A stretch of DNA of 64,000 nucleotides from NCBI GenBank assembly GCA_030512295.1, contig JAULSR010000001.1, positions 806,001 through 870,000 on the forward strand, written 5' to 3'. The translations under genes and the position numbers were made by a program. The stretch comes from Bombardia bombarda. Taxonomy: Eukaryota > Ascomycota > Sordariomycetes > Sordariales > Lasiosphaeriaceae. This document shows positions 10,183-22,287 of the stretch, in pieces; positions within the stretch are counted from its first letter, which is position 1; each line of letters starts with the position of its first letter. Below the pieces are notes generated by a model. It was not told the origin of the DNA. It was given only the letters and a program-made list of their open reading frames with translations, and did not search any database.

Positions 10183-12233
10183 TTAGCAGATGGCGTGGGT
10201 CTTTCCAGTCTTTCCCTGGATGGAGTGTTTCTCGTTCTGTAGCTTAGGCAATTAGCACAACCATCCTCTCTTATCGACAAGGGGCCCCTTCCCCATTCAC
10301 TTCTCTAAAAGTTCAGAGACAGCAAATCAGGTCGGGAAGGAATGGTACAGGACCTTACCCGGTAGTGGGGATGATTATGCTTCGACTTCCCGCTGGCAAT
10401 GTGGTGCTCCTGGATGAACTCTTGCTGGCGTTTGATGCTTTCTATGTCCATTTTCTGGAGCACCTCCTGGCTGAGCCGGATGTCCTGCAGCAGGCTGTCG
10501 CACCTGTTGCGGGTAAAGTCCTCGCGCACCACGACGCGCAACATCTTGAGGTTGTTCGTATTAGGCGCCATCGTGTAGGCGGGCACGACCCAGCCGCGCA
10601 CGCGCAGCTGGTGCGCGAGCGCAAACTCGTCGTAGTTGCGGTTCTCGTCGGGCTTGAGGCGGAACGCTACCAGGGGTAGACCCTCGCCGGACTTCTTGGA
10701 CATGATGATGAAGCCGAGTTGGGCGAGCGAGTCCGAGAGGTAGTCAGCTGTGCGCGTGAGGTTGCTCATGATGGCGCGGTAGCCATGCTTGCCGAGCCGG
10801 ATGAGCTGGTAGTACTGGCCGATGACCTGGCTGGCGCCCTTGCTGAAGTTGAGCGTGAAGGAGGCCTGGTCAGCGCCAAGGTAGTTGATGTTGAAGACGA
10901 GCTCGTTGGGGAGGTACTCGGAGCTACGCCAGACGACCCAGCCGACACCGGGGTAGACAAGGCCGTACTGTGTGATTTTGGTGGTGTTGGTCAGTTTGGG
11001 TTGACATATTGGGTGGATAAGGGGGTGGTTTGATGTCAAGAAAAGGGGAGAGGGGGGTGTGTTGGTCATGCACATCCATCAGCCATCAGCGTTCAACATA
11101 CCTTGTGGCCCGAGACATTGATTGAGACGACGCGCTCCAGGCGGAAATCCCATTCAAGATCGGGCACGACAAAGGGTGTTACGAAGCCACCACTGGCGGC
11201 GTCGACGTGGATCGGGGTTTTAAGTCCCTTCTTGCACAGCAAGTCGTTGACGGCCTTGACATCCTCGTACTCGCCCGTGTAAGTGGTGCCAAGAATGCAG
11301 CATATGCCAATCGTGTTGTCGTCTACCAGATCGACCGTCTCTACAGGGTCAATGATGTAACGCTCGTTAGTGCAGTAGACGAGCTTCTCCTCCACCTCGA
11401 AGTAGCGCGTGGCTTTTTCCCAGCACACCTGCACGGCCGAAGACATGACGATGTTGGGCTTGTCGTAGGGTTTGTTATCTATTATCCTCTGGTTCTTCCA
11501 GCGCTTCTTCATGGCCAAGACGGCGAGCATGATGGCCTCTGAGCTGCCAACGCAAGAGGTTCCGATGGCACCGAAGTTTTCCGCTTTGTCGGACTTGTTG
11601 ACTTTGCCTTCGTCAGCCTCTGGGGCGTGGAACAGACGAGCGATCATGGACACGCAGCGGTTCTGGATGTCAGCCGACTGCGGGTACTCCTCGTAGTCAA
11701 TGAAGTTCTTGGAGAAGGACTCGGCCATGAGCTTCTCGGCCTCTTCTTCCTACATGGTGTCAGCGCTAGTAAAGGGCCTGGATTCTTTACGTGACGTGGG
11801 CATACCATGTATGTGGTGACAAAGGAGGCCAGGCTAGTTGACGCGGAAACATGGTCAGCTTGGATCTAATAGCACCTATCGACTAGGCATTATAGACGTA
11901 CTTAAGCATAGGGTTGTTGTCCAAGCTCAGCTCGTCCTTGATCATGCGGTAGGCAACCTCCTTAGGCATCTCGTTCTCGGGCATCTCATGGCGAGGCAGA
12001 TCTGCGGCGGCAAACCTTGAGCCATAGACGCTGGTGGTGAATGAGTCTTCATCGTTGGAGAGTTCGAGGTGGACCTTCTTGACAGCTTGAATGAGCTTAT
12101 CGTCGACCTTGATCTTACCAAGGTCATTGTCGGCCTTAGTCTTGTCGTCGACCTTGGTCTTGTCGTTGACCTTAGTCTTAGTGTCCTTGGTGACTGGTGG
12201 AGTAGGTTGGGAAATAGCAGTAAGATGCACCAT
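10183..12233 (-). CDS. gad1: Glutamate decarboxylase (PLP-dependent)
   Basis: Converts L-glutamate to GABA (GABA shunt, cytosol). Five-exon model: 12233-11902, 11833-11806, 11749-11102, 10967-10359, 10236-10183; 556 residues, lengths sum to whole codons. Donors are GTACGT, GTATGC, GTATGT, GTAAGG; acceptors CTAG, TGTAG, CACAG, CTACAG. The tiny 28-base exon 2 joins to give NPMLNLASFVTTYMEEEAEKLM, a family hallmark. PLP features: HVDAASGGF and INVSGHK at residues 330-336, where K336, the last codon of exon 3, is the Schiff-base lysine. Start chosen at MVHLTAIS because the longer in-frame extension upstream looks non-coding. The N-terminus carries a Lys/Asp-rich imperfect repeat (KVDDKTK-like). 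The C-terminus modelled here ends KTHAIC, from the last small exon, which is the least certain part. Convergent with the hydrolase upstream. Confidence 0.93.
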
Positions 12234-14943
12234 CTTGTAAGATGCAAGCCAAATGAGGCTCAAGCAAATAACAGTATGATTGATGTGTTGTAGTGTCTGG
12301 TAGAAAGTAACGGGTGGGACGGACGAGTGCTGCTGCAAGATCTGAGAAAGCTGGCAGTTTATATGCAACAGCTCTGACTAGACTAGGTGATTTACGAATT
12401 TCTTTGTAGGGTTTCCTAACAGGTACGAATATCAAAACCGGGCTACTCAGAGCGGTGTGTTAGTCTCATGATCTACGTCGAAAGGTTGCGGGCGGAGGCC
12501 TTTCGTTTGGAAGGGATGGAAGGGATGGATGGGTTCCACGAGCTACTTACGACAGAGTAACGCTACCTCCCAAGAATTGCAGACAATCATAAAGTACGTC
12601 AACTGTGAAAGGGGGAAGGGGGGTGGATGAGATGGAAGGGGTTGAGAGAAACTGAGAGGGGAGGAGGCCGCCAAGCTTTTCGAGAACACGACGATGGAGG
12701 GACGAGGAGGAGGGGTCGATGGGCAGGTGCTGCTTACCCCCAATTCTCCCTAGCCAGGCCCAACTCCCCCACTACAAAGAGCATACATGATGAATACATA
12801 CGGTACAGTAAGTGCAGCAGCGCCAACGTTGGAATTGGGGTTGGGAGGGGTGGTTGGAGGTTGGGAGTTGGGCTGCCAAATGGAACTAGAACCTACCTAG
12901 GAATGAATGGATGGGATGGGATGCCCGGCCAATCGTGTCTGTCATCGTGCGAGTAGCGTGCAGACACGCGTGCATGCAGACCGGCGGCCCACTGACGCAC
13001 CTGGTCCACAAAGCTTGTCTGCTCGTCACAACGGGCCACCATGACACAGCTGCAAGTCTGGGGCGGGCGAATCGGGAGACAGGCTCGACCTCAGCTTCGC
13101 ACAGTGCTTGAGTGCTCCTGCAGCTTGAACCCAAGTGCTGAAGCTTTGCTGGTTTTCCACTGAAGAGTTCAGCCATCCAACCCCTCTTCCTTTCCAAGTG
13201 CCGCCTCTCCCGAATTCAGAAGCTATTATCAACCTTTTCCCCCTTCGACTCTGCTGCATTCCGTGCGTATGTGTATTTTTCATGAATCTAATGTCTAATT
13301 GGTTGCACACAGCAAGCGAAGCTGGCGCTTGTTAGTGCTTCGTACTTTCTAAGTCGGGGATGAAAGACCAGCAGGAAATGACATCATCACTTCAGATGGA
13401 AGGACCGATGGTGTCCAGTGAGGTACATTCACCGCGTCGGGTGGTGTCACTTCTCCTTGACCGTTCCTGCCACTCTCGTTTAGCTGGGAGGCTAGGGTAG
13501 GTTTCTAGAATATTGGACGCCGTCTTCGATTGCAACGATGCAGTTTGCCATCCATCAACCTTCTTTTATTGAACTGACGCTGAAACTCGCTCGTTGCCTC
13601 TCGACTCGCGTCGTGGCTGTGCCATTGGAGTGGTTCGACAACAAGATTGGATCACGCCCATCGCTTCTTCAAGTCGCTTCCTGTGTATCGCTCGGCCTTC
13701 AGTAATGTCCCGATTCCTGTTTTGCCCGTGCTTTCCTTCTACATCTTCGTCCCGTTGTGCCTTCTGTTGGCGAGGCTTCGACTCCGTCGCTTCCGATGTC
13801 CACGCCATTCCAAACCGATGAAGGGAAAAGCCCCAACGTCGCCGACGTAGAGGGTGGGGGATCGACCAACCTCAAAACCTTAATTGACCTGTCAATCCGG
13901 GCGAAGCACCCAACTTCCGTCCATGTCCATGGAATGTCCACGGGCCCTTCATTTCCCGCCACATCCACTGAAGCACTTGGCCCGTACTGAGCTAGGTATT
14001 TACAGGCGGTGTACAGGCGCTAACATGCGATTTGACAGGCGCCTTGGCGACTCAATCGCCCTGTTTTGATCCCGCCCAGGCTCACTCAGCGGGAAACACC
14101 CAAGAAACAGGCAGCTCTGGAAGGGCGTCTGAGCCACAGGAAATCGCCCGTTTCTTACCAATTTCCGTGAATGGGATGATCTTTCCAAAGACGAGATAAT
14201 ATCTCAACCCTTCCTTGGATATTTGGCGTCCTACTGTCTAGGCGAGAACACGACAGCGTCTCTTGATTTCAGATTCAGACAGACATCGTATTAGACCTGG
14301 CTCGCTGTGGCACTACCTGCCTAAACTGTCTGCTGAGCGTTTCTTTTTGGCAGTACTAAAAACAGCCACGGAGTCTCATGACATGTGTGCCATCCTGAAC
14401 TATGTGGCAAGGTTAGAATCGCTTCAATGAACTCCCCCTCGTTGGGTATCGTGGCAACTATTGTCTTCAAGTGGAATATTCAGCTCTGCAACCAGTAGCT
14501 AACTATGTCTTCTCCGGTCCTGCGAGCTCTTGCCCCGATAACCTTCAGTCTCTTTGATGCATAGAGTTACCAACCTCAGACGTCGTGGACATATCGCGCC
14601 AGCGTATTGTGTCACTCAATTGTCTGAAATCTGAACGTGGCCTTTTGTTACACGGCCTATACACACCGGTAGACACCGGGGGTCAGAAGGCCTAGGAGCA
14701 TATGGGAATGTCTCGTCAACAACAATGAGCACCATCATTGAACTCGCCACCATGCCTTGACCATGCCCAAAAGCCGTGCACCGGCTTTGCACTGGCTTTT
14801 CAAAGGTTGAAACAGCCTTGTTCTTGAAGAAACAGAAACTCCGGGCGTAACCGAGGACAGGTTGAAATTGCCCAGGGCCGACTCCTCTGTGAACTCCGGC
14901 CGTGAACCAAAGACGAGAGGGACTTCACACTCCCATCCCCTCA
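12234..14943. other. Gene-free 2.7 kb stretch
   Basis: Upstream region of the decarboxylase on one side and 3' side of the formamidase-like gene on the other. Open frames at 13566-13990 overlap each other on both strands and show no domain, splice support or coding bias. I see no gene. Confidence 0.5.
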
Positions 14944-15942
14944 CTAAAGACCGGATATGACCTCTTGCAATATCTCAGCCAGTCGGTCGCCTTTCTCCCA
15001 TACGTCATCATGATCACCAGTCGCCTCCCTCTCCTGAACAAGCAGTGAAGAGTTTGTCCTCAAATAAGCCCTCATCTCTTCGAGTTGGTCATAGGGCACC
15101 AGCGAGTCCTCACGACTCTCAACAAGCACGACGCGCTTCCCCTCTTTCCACTCATCCGGCCATGACTCTGCCGTAGCAGGACACGCAGCTTTCCACACGC
15201 TCTCGTCATCACCGAATGCCCCGCGCGTAAACTCTGCATATGCCTCCCGTAGATGGGCATACTTGGCGGGCGGAGATGCGATGAAGCCAGCCAGATCGTA
15301 GAGCCCGTTGAGGCCCACCAGCACCGCGGGCTTTGCAGCCAGCACAGTGGCCAACCCCCATCGTGCCGGGTCCATGACAGCTTGAAAAGAAAGCGTCGCG
15401 CCGCAGCTGTGTCCGGCAAGGACATATGTCCCTGTCGCGCCGCCCAAGCGCTGCAGGAAAGCCAGCCCGGACAGCACGTCGTTGATGTGGTCTGGATGCT
15501 TGGCCGTCCTAGCCGAGTCCAGCAGATCATAGATCGACCGCGGCGAGAGCCGGTAATTGAGAGACGCTAGGCCGGCGATAGCACCGGTGCCGCTGCCGGA
15601 GCCAGCAGCAACAGCGCGGAGAAGATGTGTGGCAGTGGGGGTGAAGGACGACGCGCTGATTTTGGAATCGCGCCACGCGCCACCGTGGATAAAGACTATC
15701 CAGTGGCCGGGGCGGCTCGGCAGGGAGCCCGCGTCCGGGACCGCGCCGGTGGGGTCGTCGTCGTCGGCCGACGCCGGGATCCAGACGTCGAGCGTCTGCA
15801 GCGACACGCCGCCTGGGGCATACGGCACCCGCGCCTTGTGCCAGCCGAGAGTTTTGCCGGCGTCAGCAGCACTATCGCTGGCGCCGTCGGCGAATGGCGT
15901 CCAGGGAATAGAGGCCCATGCGGACCGATCCTGGGATGACAT
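14944..15942 (-). CDS. bna7: Kynurenine formamidase-like alpha/beta hydrolase
   Basis: Single-exon, 332 residues from MSSQDRSAW. The frame is open 46 codons further upstream, but that stretch is Pro/Thr-rich and looks like leader, so the internal ATG at 15942 is chosen. Motifs: HGGAWR at residues 86-91 (the HGG-x-WR signature of fungal/animal kynurenine formamidases), LNYRLSP, nucleophile GHSCGA at 177-182 (S179), SREDSLVP (acid region) and GDHDDVWE near the C-terminus (catalytic His). Expected reaction: N-formyl-L-kynurenine to L-kynurenine plus formate in tryptophan degradation and de novo NAD synthesis, in the cytosol. Related arylformamidase/esterase families share the fold; the HGG-x-WR motif favours the kynurenine enzyme. 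No tryptophan-pathway neighbours are present. Confidence 0.8.
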   Translation of the reverse strand: MSSQDRSAWASIPWTPFADGASDSAADAGKTLGWHKARVPYAPGGVSLQTLDVWIPASADDDDPTGAVPDAGSLPSRPGHWIVFIHGGAWRDSKISASSFTPTATHLLRAVAAGSGSGTGAIAGLASLNYRLSPRSIYDLLDSARTAKHPDHINDVLSGLAFLQRLGGATGTYVLAGHSCGATLSFQAVMDPARWGLATVLAAKPAVLVGLNGLYDLAGFIASPPAKYAHLREAYAEFTRGAFGDDESVWKAACPATAESWPDEWKEGKRVVLVESREDSLVPYDQLEEMRAYLRTNSSLLVQEREATGDHDDVWEKGDRLAEILQEVISGL

Positions 15943-18900
15943 TTGTTTGGTCGGGGGAGGGTTGAAAACCCGGGAGATGCCGGGCGTGATAACCTGGTTT
16001 TCTGTTGGTGGTGTCGGCGTTGGTGTCTTTGTGCGTTGCATAAAGATCTCTATGCAGATCCTACTATCCCACTCACTCACTTACATTAAGCTACGAATAC
16101 GTACTATTATTCCCTTGCCGAACGGTCCGAACAGATCCCAGCTACTCGGCGCGGAATGGCGGCAATGTAGCGAGTATGTCGTGCAGGTGGTGGTGGTTAC
16201 CTACCTTAGGTTTGTTTCATTCTCTCTTTTCCTTTTCCCTTCCTTCCCCGCATCCCATCCAAAGGACGGACGCGGGTCGGATGGATCGTTCCGGATCCTC
16301 CTACGGCGGTGCGCCAAGCTTTAAAAACGTTACGATTTAATGGCAGAGGAAGATGGGATACTGCTTGACTCTCCGAGTTTCCGAGCCGCTCTTCCGATCT
16401 CCGAACCGACTAGCTACCCGACCCGAACTGGCGCAGTACAAAAGGAAATTAGTGCGAGAAGAGCGATGTGCACAGCAGCAGTAGCAGCAGCAACACAAAT
16501 GTTTAGAAAGCTCCCTTCCCCTCCTCCTCCGTGTAACCAGCACGCCCACCCAACTTGTTAGGTGGGCTGACGGCTAACGGGAGGGCATCCATGTGGGTGC
16601 TTGTTTGCCTCCTTGCTTTTCGCTCCGTCCTGCCGCCCGGACCTTCCGATAGGCTATTGCGGGAACCCTTTGGCGGGGGGAGGGGAGGGGAATACGAATA
16701 CAGTGTAAATAAGTAAGTTGCACTCGGCGGACACTTGTGTGTTCCGAGAGAATCACACCTCCCCCCATCTCTATATAGATAGAAAACATGGGGTTGAAGG
16801 GTGGTAGTGCAGATGTTTATGGTCCATTGGAATGGCTGAATGGTTTTGATGGCAGGGTGCTTATATTCGATGTCGGAGAGGCGTGCATCAATTGTTTATC
16901 GAGGTCCTGGTTGCTCTCTGCCTCGGAGAATTAATGCAGTGATCTTCAGGGGTTAGCAAAAGTTCCTTTCAGGGGTAAGACAACAACATCATCAACAGCA
17001 GCAACATGGTTCCTTGATAACTCAGTTAGGCTTGATTGCTTCAACGGATATGAGTTTCATCCAAGACACTGGTTACATCCTTACCTACTTGGACGGTTGG
17101 TGCAAGACAAGTCAAAGTCAGCTACTAGACTAGTAAGTAAGACATGCTCATCTTGCCCGTCTTAGACCGATGGTGTCGTATACCTTATTAAGCAACAGTA
17201 TACTTAGTATTGAGCAGTTTTACAGCGATATTATTTAGGTAAAGAGAAAATAATTAGACTGGTTTGAGGGACTATGTGTCGATTCAGCCCTCCAGACTGA
17301 TGGGTTGATAAACAACACGAGGCACCAAAGAACGGCTTGGAAAGAGAAAATGCATGTTTATGAAGCAATTTATAGCTGTAAGACTTTCCTATCTATCACT
17401 GCCTTCATTGTCGACATTATAATTGCTGTAACCGTCGTCATCGTCGTCGTCGTCAGTATCATTGTTGTAACTACTCTTCAAGAACCGACCCAGTATCCAA
17501 CTTATCAAAAGCAACACCTCCTCTCGCCCCTTACCTACTATGATACATACACATTCATTACAAAAGACAATGGGTTACTTGGTTGTTCCTTGTCTGTCCC
17601 AGAGACAGCAAATGAGGTGAGAAAGGAAAAGAAAAACGACTGAGCCATTCCAAGCAGGCACATAACTGAATAGCATAAACACTAACATTTCCACCCCCTC
17701 CGCCGTCATCATCATCTATCGTCGGAGTCACAACTAAATCAAGCAACAGGCAACCCCAAAGCGCCCCACTCTAGGCTCTAGGCTCCATCTTCCCCTCTTT
17801 CCCCCCATCCCCCCCTTCGGTCCTTCTCTTCAGTCTTCACCACCCCCCTCCTCCTCCCTCCCCAACCATCCGCCATCCGAAAAACGGTGTCCATACCCAA
17901 TTACAACTCAAGGTAAAACTCTCGCACTGAATCAAGAGAAACGGAGAAAGTGGACACCACCGTTCACCGTATTCGTCAACATGACTCAGTCCAACTCGCC
18001 GCGCGCCAAATCAAGGAATTTAGCAAAAAGAGAGGCCCCCCCCCCGGGAACTAGTCAAAGAACCCACCGCACAAGCTAGACCAGTCGGGCCCATGGGGTA
18101 ATAGTTTTTCTTCCTTCAGCTCGGGGGACATCCGGCGCGTGATGGAATGATGGAGCCCCAATCTCGCCTCCCGGGGACCGGTACATAGCCTTTTCTCTAC
18201 TGAGTCCACCTACCGAAACCCCGTAATGCTCACGAGCTGCAGCCTGGGCCCTGCAGGCAGGGCAGGGGAAGAAGGAAAGAAGTAGGCCATGCTGAGAGTA
18301 ATCAAGGCCGGAAAGAGGGAAGAAAAAGAGAAAGCATGCGAAAGTCTTTCCCCCCCGCCCCACTCATTCCCGATCCTCCTCATCATCTTCCTTCGGGGAT
18401 CTGCCCAACCAATTTTGTTGTAAACAAAACAAATAAGGTTGGGGAAAGTTGAACTAGCCAACCCACTCTGTCGGTAATGTTGGTCGGCTGTCGAGCCAGA
18501 GAGGTGGAGAAATGTTTTAAATGGAGATTCGAATGGAGAAGTATCTGGTGGCAGGGGGAGGGTTTCTGTCCGGGTGCTCACCCACTCGCTGGCTTGCTGG
18601 CTCGTTGGGGGTCTGAAGCCATGCAGTTCTCCCTGCCTGCGGGGATGAGTAAACAGACAAAGCAGCACAAGCACTGGGGGCCATGTCATCTCCCATTTCC
18701 ATCGAGACAGAACAGCATCAGTGCAAGTTCGAGATACATTGGGAATAAGTATGTTTGTCAGCCGAAGCGAACAAAACAGAAACCAGATGCCATGAAATAT
18801 TCGTCAAATAACGGATGGAATATTGCTAGTGCTTCCAAAAGTGGGCGGCGGTATGATATAGATAGATAGATAGATTCATAGCATGATAAACATAGTCGTA

Positions 18901-19587
18901 CAAATAGACTGACAGTAAACGAGACAAGACAAGAACTAATGCAGATCGTGGGCAAACAAACAGAAATGCTGCCGTCAACTTCCAAACACCCACCGGCCAT
19001 CCCTCCTCTTCAATTCCCTCCGTAGTAAATGGTATTGGTATAAAAAACATGGGATAAGAGGAATAATAAAAAAGAGCAGTGAAAAAAGACAAGCAAGAAT
19101 TGAACGAAAGCATGCAGTGGTACAACCTCGCTCGCTCGTTGCTCCGAGCAGGCAATGAGCGTCGAATATGCTGCTTTCTCAAAAAAATTGAAATGAAAAG
19201 AAGAAAAGAATTCGTGGTATAATCGTTTCGAGTGACAGAGGAAAATCGAGAAAACTCTCCGTCGAACTGCCCATCTGCCTGTCCGTCTGTCTGCCTGCTT
19301 GCATTTCCATGTTGTTGGCAAGCCACCACACCCCATCAACCCTTTATGAGACTACAGAAGATGATAAAAATCTTTCATCAGTGTGGTTCGCATGCGCGAA
19401 CCATGCCAAATATGCCTACCCCGCCCGCCCATGCCATGCAAAGTAAGTGTGTGTGTGTGTGTGTGTATGTATGAAAATGCCAATCTCTTTCCATTCAATC
19501 GTCTTGATTGTCAGAAACCGGCCCCCGTTTTCCTTTTTGTTCCCCTTGTTTCCCCTGCTTTCTCCATGCACCCTTGTGTCACTCTGC
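15943..19587. other. Gene-free 3.6 kb stretch
   Basis: Between the formamidase-like gene (its promoter side) and the 3' end of the transcription factor. I see no gene. Contains short simple repeats: GATA units at about 18862-18873 and (GT)10 at 19447-19466. A 112-codon frame at 17305-17643 has a Val/Ile-rich stretch but no ATG start or splice context. Confidence 0.5.
19447..19466. repeat. (GT)10 microsatellite
   Basis: Uninterrupted GT dinucleotides, about 120 bases past the stop codon of the transcription factor gene. Confidence 0.9.
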
Positions 19588-22287
19588 TCATATGATATTT
19601 GCAATACTGATCCTCTCCTGGCTCTTCGTCTTAGCCACCGCCGTCGTTGGGCTATTCGACGCGCTTCCTCCATCTCCATATGCCGACACCCTATTGCCAC
19701 CACCTCCTCCGAGTGCACTTGGTGGGGGCACACTACCGTATTCCAGCTTAATATTAACCTGATGATGTTGCTGTTGTTGTTGCTGCTGCTGAGTCTGTGG
19801 CGGCGGCGGCGGTGGCGGCGGCTGAGCCCAGCCCAGCTGCTGTTGGTGTTGGTGCTGCTGCTGTTGGTGTCCTCCCTGCCCGTGCCCCGTCGGCGGGTTT
19901 GAAACTGTCATTGTCGGCGTCGTTGTCCCCGATGCCAGCCCGCGAATCAAACCCTCTATTCTCTCCCACCCCCCATTATGCCAATGATTCAACTCATCCT
20001 CCGTCAGACCTGTCCTCGCCTCCACACTGAAAAGCGAGCCCGACCCGCTGTTACCGCCGCCGCCGCCGCCCTGACCTCCTCTCGCCATTCCTGGCGACGG
20101 CGCCTGCTGCGTCTGAATCTCGCGCTCCCCGCCGGCCCAGACCCAGCTGGTTTCAGGCCCGGCCTGGAGATCGGCACTGACGTAGGCGAGCAGCTCCTCG
20201 TCGCGCAGGAGGGCGTCCTGCAATGCTCCGGGAGATGGCCGGGGCGGAGCATACTGCTGCTGACCCTGGCCCTGGCCCGGAGGAGGCGTTCGGGTTAGAT
20301 AGGCGGCGATTTCGGCGCGTTTGGCGCTTAGTGTCGACAAAAAGAAGGCAAGGAAGCGGCCGCAGGGCACTGCTACTTCCCGGTGATTGCTGATGGCTGC
20401 TAGTGTGCGGATGCACCTGGACGCTTGCTCCAGGTAGCCCACTAGCAAGAGGAACAGCGCGGAGCGGAAGATGTGTGTAGTTGTTAGGGCAGTAGCGCCA
20501 CTTGGAAGATCGCCCGTGGTGCGTCCGAGATAGGATACCGTGTCGAGGGCTGTGTGGGTGCACTGCTCAATCGCCGTGAGTCGAACATCAGAGGGGCATG
20601 CTGGACTGAGGTTGTGTCGATGAAGCAAGAGTCGGCCATGGAGGAGGTAAATTAGCGGGTTTAGTTTTGAGGCCAAAAGACCAGAGTTGCTGGCGGGATC
20701 GCAGGGCTGGGGAAATGTTCGTAGGCAAGAGCCAAAGTACTGGTCAAAGGTCGCCAGGCGAGTCGGTGCGACGACGGACGCGGAAAGAGCCTTATTCAGG
20801 GCTGTATAGGAGCGTACGACGTGTATGAGGGAGGGGAGCGAGTGGGTTAGTGCCTCTCCTGCAGTGGGCAGCATTATCCCAGCTTCGCGGATATAAGTGT
20901 CGTCAAACGGAGTTGGCAACGAGACATCGCAGTCAGCATCATCGATGAGCATCGGCCTCCCAAGCTCCAGCGCCAGACTGCGGTCTAGGATGTAGATGGC
21001 CCACCATGTCCTCCTCCGCATCTCACCCTCGAGTATCGGCCAGGGGCCCGATTCGGTGTGGAGCCCGATATCTCGAGCCACTTGCACACCAGTTCCGAGC
21101 CAGCTCCACGCTGCGGATTTGAGGTTCAGTTCGTTCAGTGCAACCGTGATTAACACGAGAGTGCGTGCATGATCCAGAACGTACTCGTTGTTCCACGGGT
21201 CTATGAGCTTTCGCGCCGTCTCGATCAGGTCGGCTGCCTGGTACGGGTGGCGTTGTGGAGGCCTGTCCGGGACGAACAAGCTGCCCACGGCCAGGACAGC
21301 AAAGAACATGGACAGAAAGGACGGAGGGACATGTTGGAGATTCGACAGCATGTACATGTCCTCGACTGCTTCGTTGAATGTTGGCCAGTGTATGATTGGC
21401 ATCACCGAGTGGGATGAAAGATAGAAAGACTCCATCAGATTTCTAGTATCATCTTTGCGTGGCAAGTCGGGTTTGGAAAACGGGAAAGCGGCGGGTGTCG
21501 AAGGTTGTCGGTACTGCACAGGCGGCTTCCATATTCCTTGCGAATAGGCGCGCAGGTTTGATCTCGCCCGGGCGAGGTCGTGGATGGGCGCCGGCCTCTT
21601 TTTCCGCTTCGGCTCTGAATTAATCTCGGGAAGCTGAAGAGGCAGCTGCTCGACACCCTCGACATCCATGTCCATCTGGCCGTCCCGTTCCTGGAGCATG
21701 CGTCTCAAGCTCGAGTTCTCTCGTCTGATGCGCTCCATCTGCTTTTCCAGATCCTGCACCTGCTTGATGGACGACATGCGCCGGTTAGTCTCCTTTGTGA
21801 ACTGGCATTTCACGTTCCGGCTCGAGCACTCTGAGCAGCTCGTCGTCTCGGTGGCGTCGCATTTGACCTTTCGCTCTCGGCAGGCGTCGCAGCTCGGGTC
21901 TTTCCTCCTCTGGCGGTACGCCCGCTTCTGGGCTTGCGAGGTCGACGAGGGCAGCTGCGCGTTAGAAGGTCCAGGGGTGCCCGCCACCGACTCGCTCGAC
22001 GGCAGGGAGTCTCGCCCCATGGTAGAAGATGCCGTAACCGGTGTGTATGGCTGGAACGAGTTGTGAGGCGGTTGGTGAGCCGACGACAGTGGCGGCGGGA
22101 TGCCTATGGGGTGTGGAGGGGGCGCTGGATTTGACCTCGCACCTGAGCTCATCAGGCCACCGAGATACTGTACATGCGGCTGTTTCGGCGATGTTGCCGA
22201 CGAGACTGACGACGAGTCGTATGATCTAGTTGAAGGGTTTGGGGATCGAGGATATGGGTGGTGGTGCGACGACGACGCAGCTGCCAT
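19588..22287 (-). CDS. Zn2Cys6 fungal transcription factor
   Basis: Single exon, 899 residues from MAAASSS, chosen because ATG 22287 sits in an excellent CAACACCATGGC context; the frame is open to another ATG at 22392. The zinc cluster CX2CX6CX7CX2CX6C spans residues 133-161 (CDACRERKVKCDA...), followed by a linker and a coiled coil (KQVQDLEKQMERIRRENSSLRRML, about 175-198) typical of dimerising members. The central region carries the Fungal_trans domain (SHSVMPIIHWPTF ... ALELGRPMLIDDADCDV). The C-terminal third is low complexity: Pro, Gln and Gly runs (poly-Gln at about 19760-19790), then IKLE, a possible SUMO acceptor. It should bind DNA as a nuclear regulator. I cannot assign it to a characterised regulator, and no pathway cluster adjoins it. 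Confidence 0.93.
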   Translation of the reverse strand: MAAASSSHHHPYPRSPNPSTRSYDSSSVSSATSPKQPHVQYLGGLMSSGARSNPAPPPHPIGIPPPLSSAHQPPHNSFQPYTPVTASSTMGRDSLPSSESVAGTPGPSNAQLPSSTSQAQKRAYRQRRKDPSCDACRERKVKCDATETTSCSECSSRNVKCQFTKETNRRMSSIKQVQDLEKQMERIRRENSSLRRMLQERDGQMDMDVEGVEQLPLQLPEINSEPKRKKRPAPIHDLARARSNLRAYSQGIWKPPVQYRQPSTPAAFPFSKPDLPRKDDTRNLMESFYLSSHSVMPIIHWPTFNEAVEDMYMLSNLQHVPPSFLSMFFAVLAVGSLFVPDRPPQRHPYQAADLIETARKLIDPWNNEYVLDHARTLVLITVALNELNLKSAAWSWLGTGVQVARDIGLHTESGPWPILEGEMRRRTWWAIYILDRSLALELGRPMLIDDADCDVSLPTPFDDTYIREAGIMLPTAGEALTHSLPSLIHVVRSYTALNKALSASVVAPTRLATFDQYFGSCLRTFPQPCDPASNSGLLASKLNPLIYLLHGRLLLHRHNLSPACPSDVRLTAIEQCTHTALDTVSYLGRTTGDLPSGATALTTTHIFRSALFLLLVGYLEQASRCIRTLAAISNHREVAVPCGRFLAFFLSTLSAKRAEIAAYLTRTPPPGQGQGQQQYAPPRPSPGALQDALLRDEELLAYVSADLQAGPETSWVWAGGEREIQTQQAPSPGMARGGQGGGGGGNSGSGSLFSVEARTGLTEDELNHWHNGGWERIEGLIRGLASGTTTPTMTVSNPPTGHGQGGHQQQQHQHQQQLGWAQPPPPPPPPQTQQQQQQQQHHQVNIKLEYGSVPPPSALGGGGGNRVSAYGDGGSASNSPTTAVAKTKSQERISIANII

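Noticed and set aside
13566..13990. Several 75-89 codon overlapping frames
   Set aside because: Present on both strands with different starts; no domain or splice signals.
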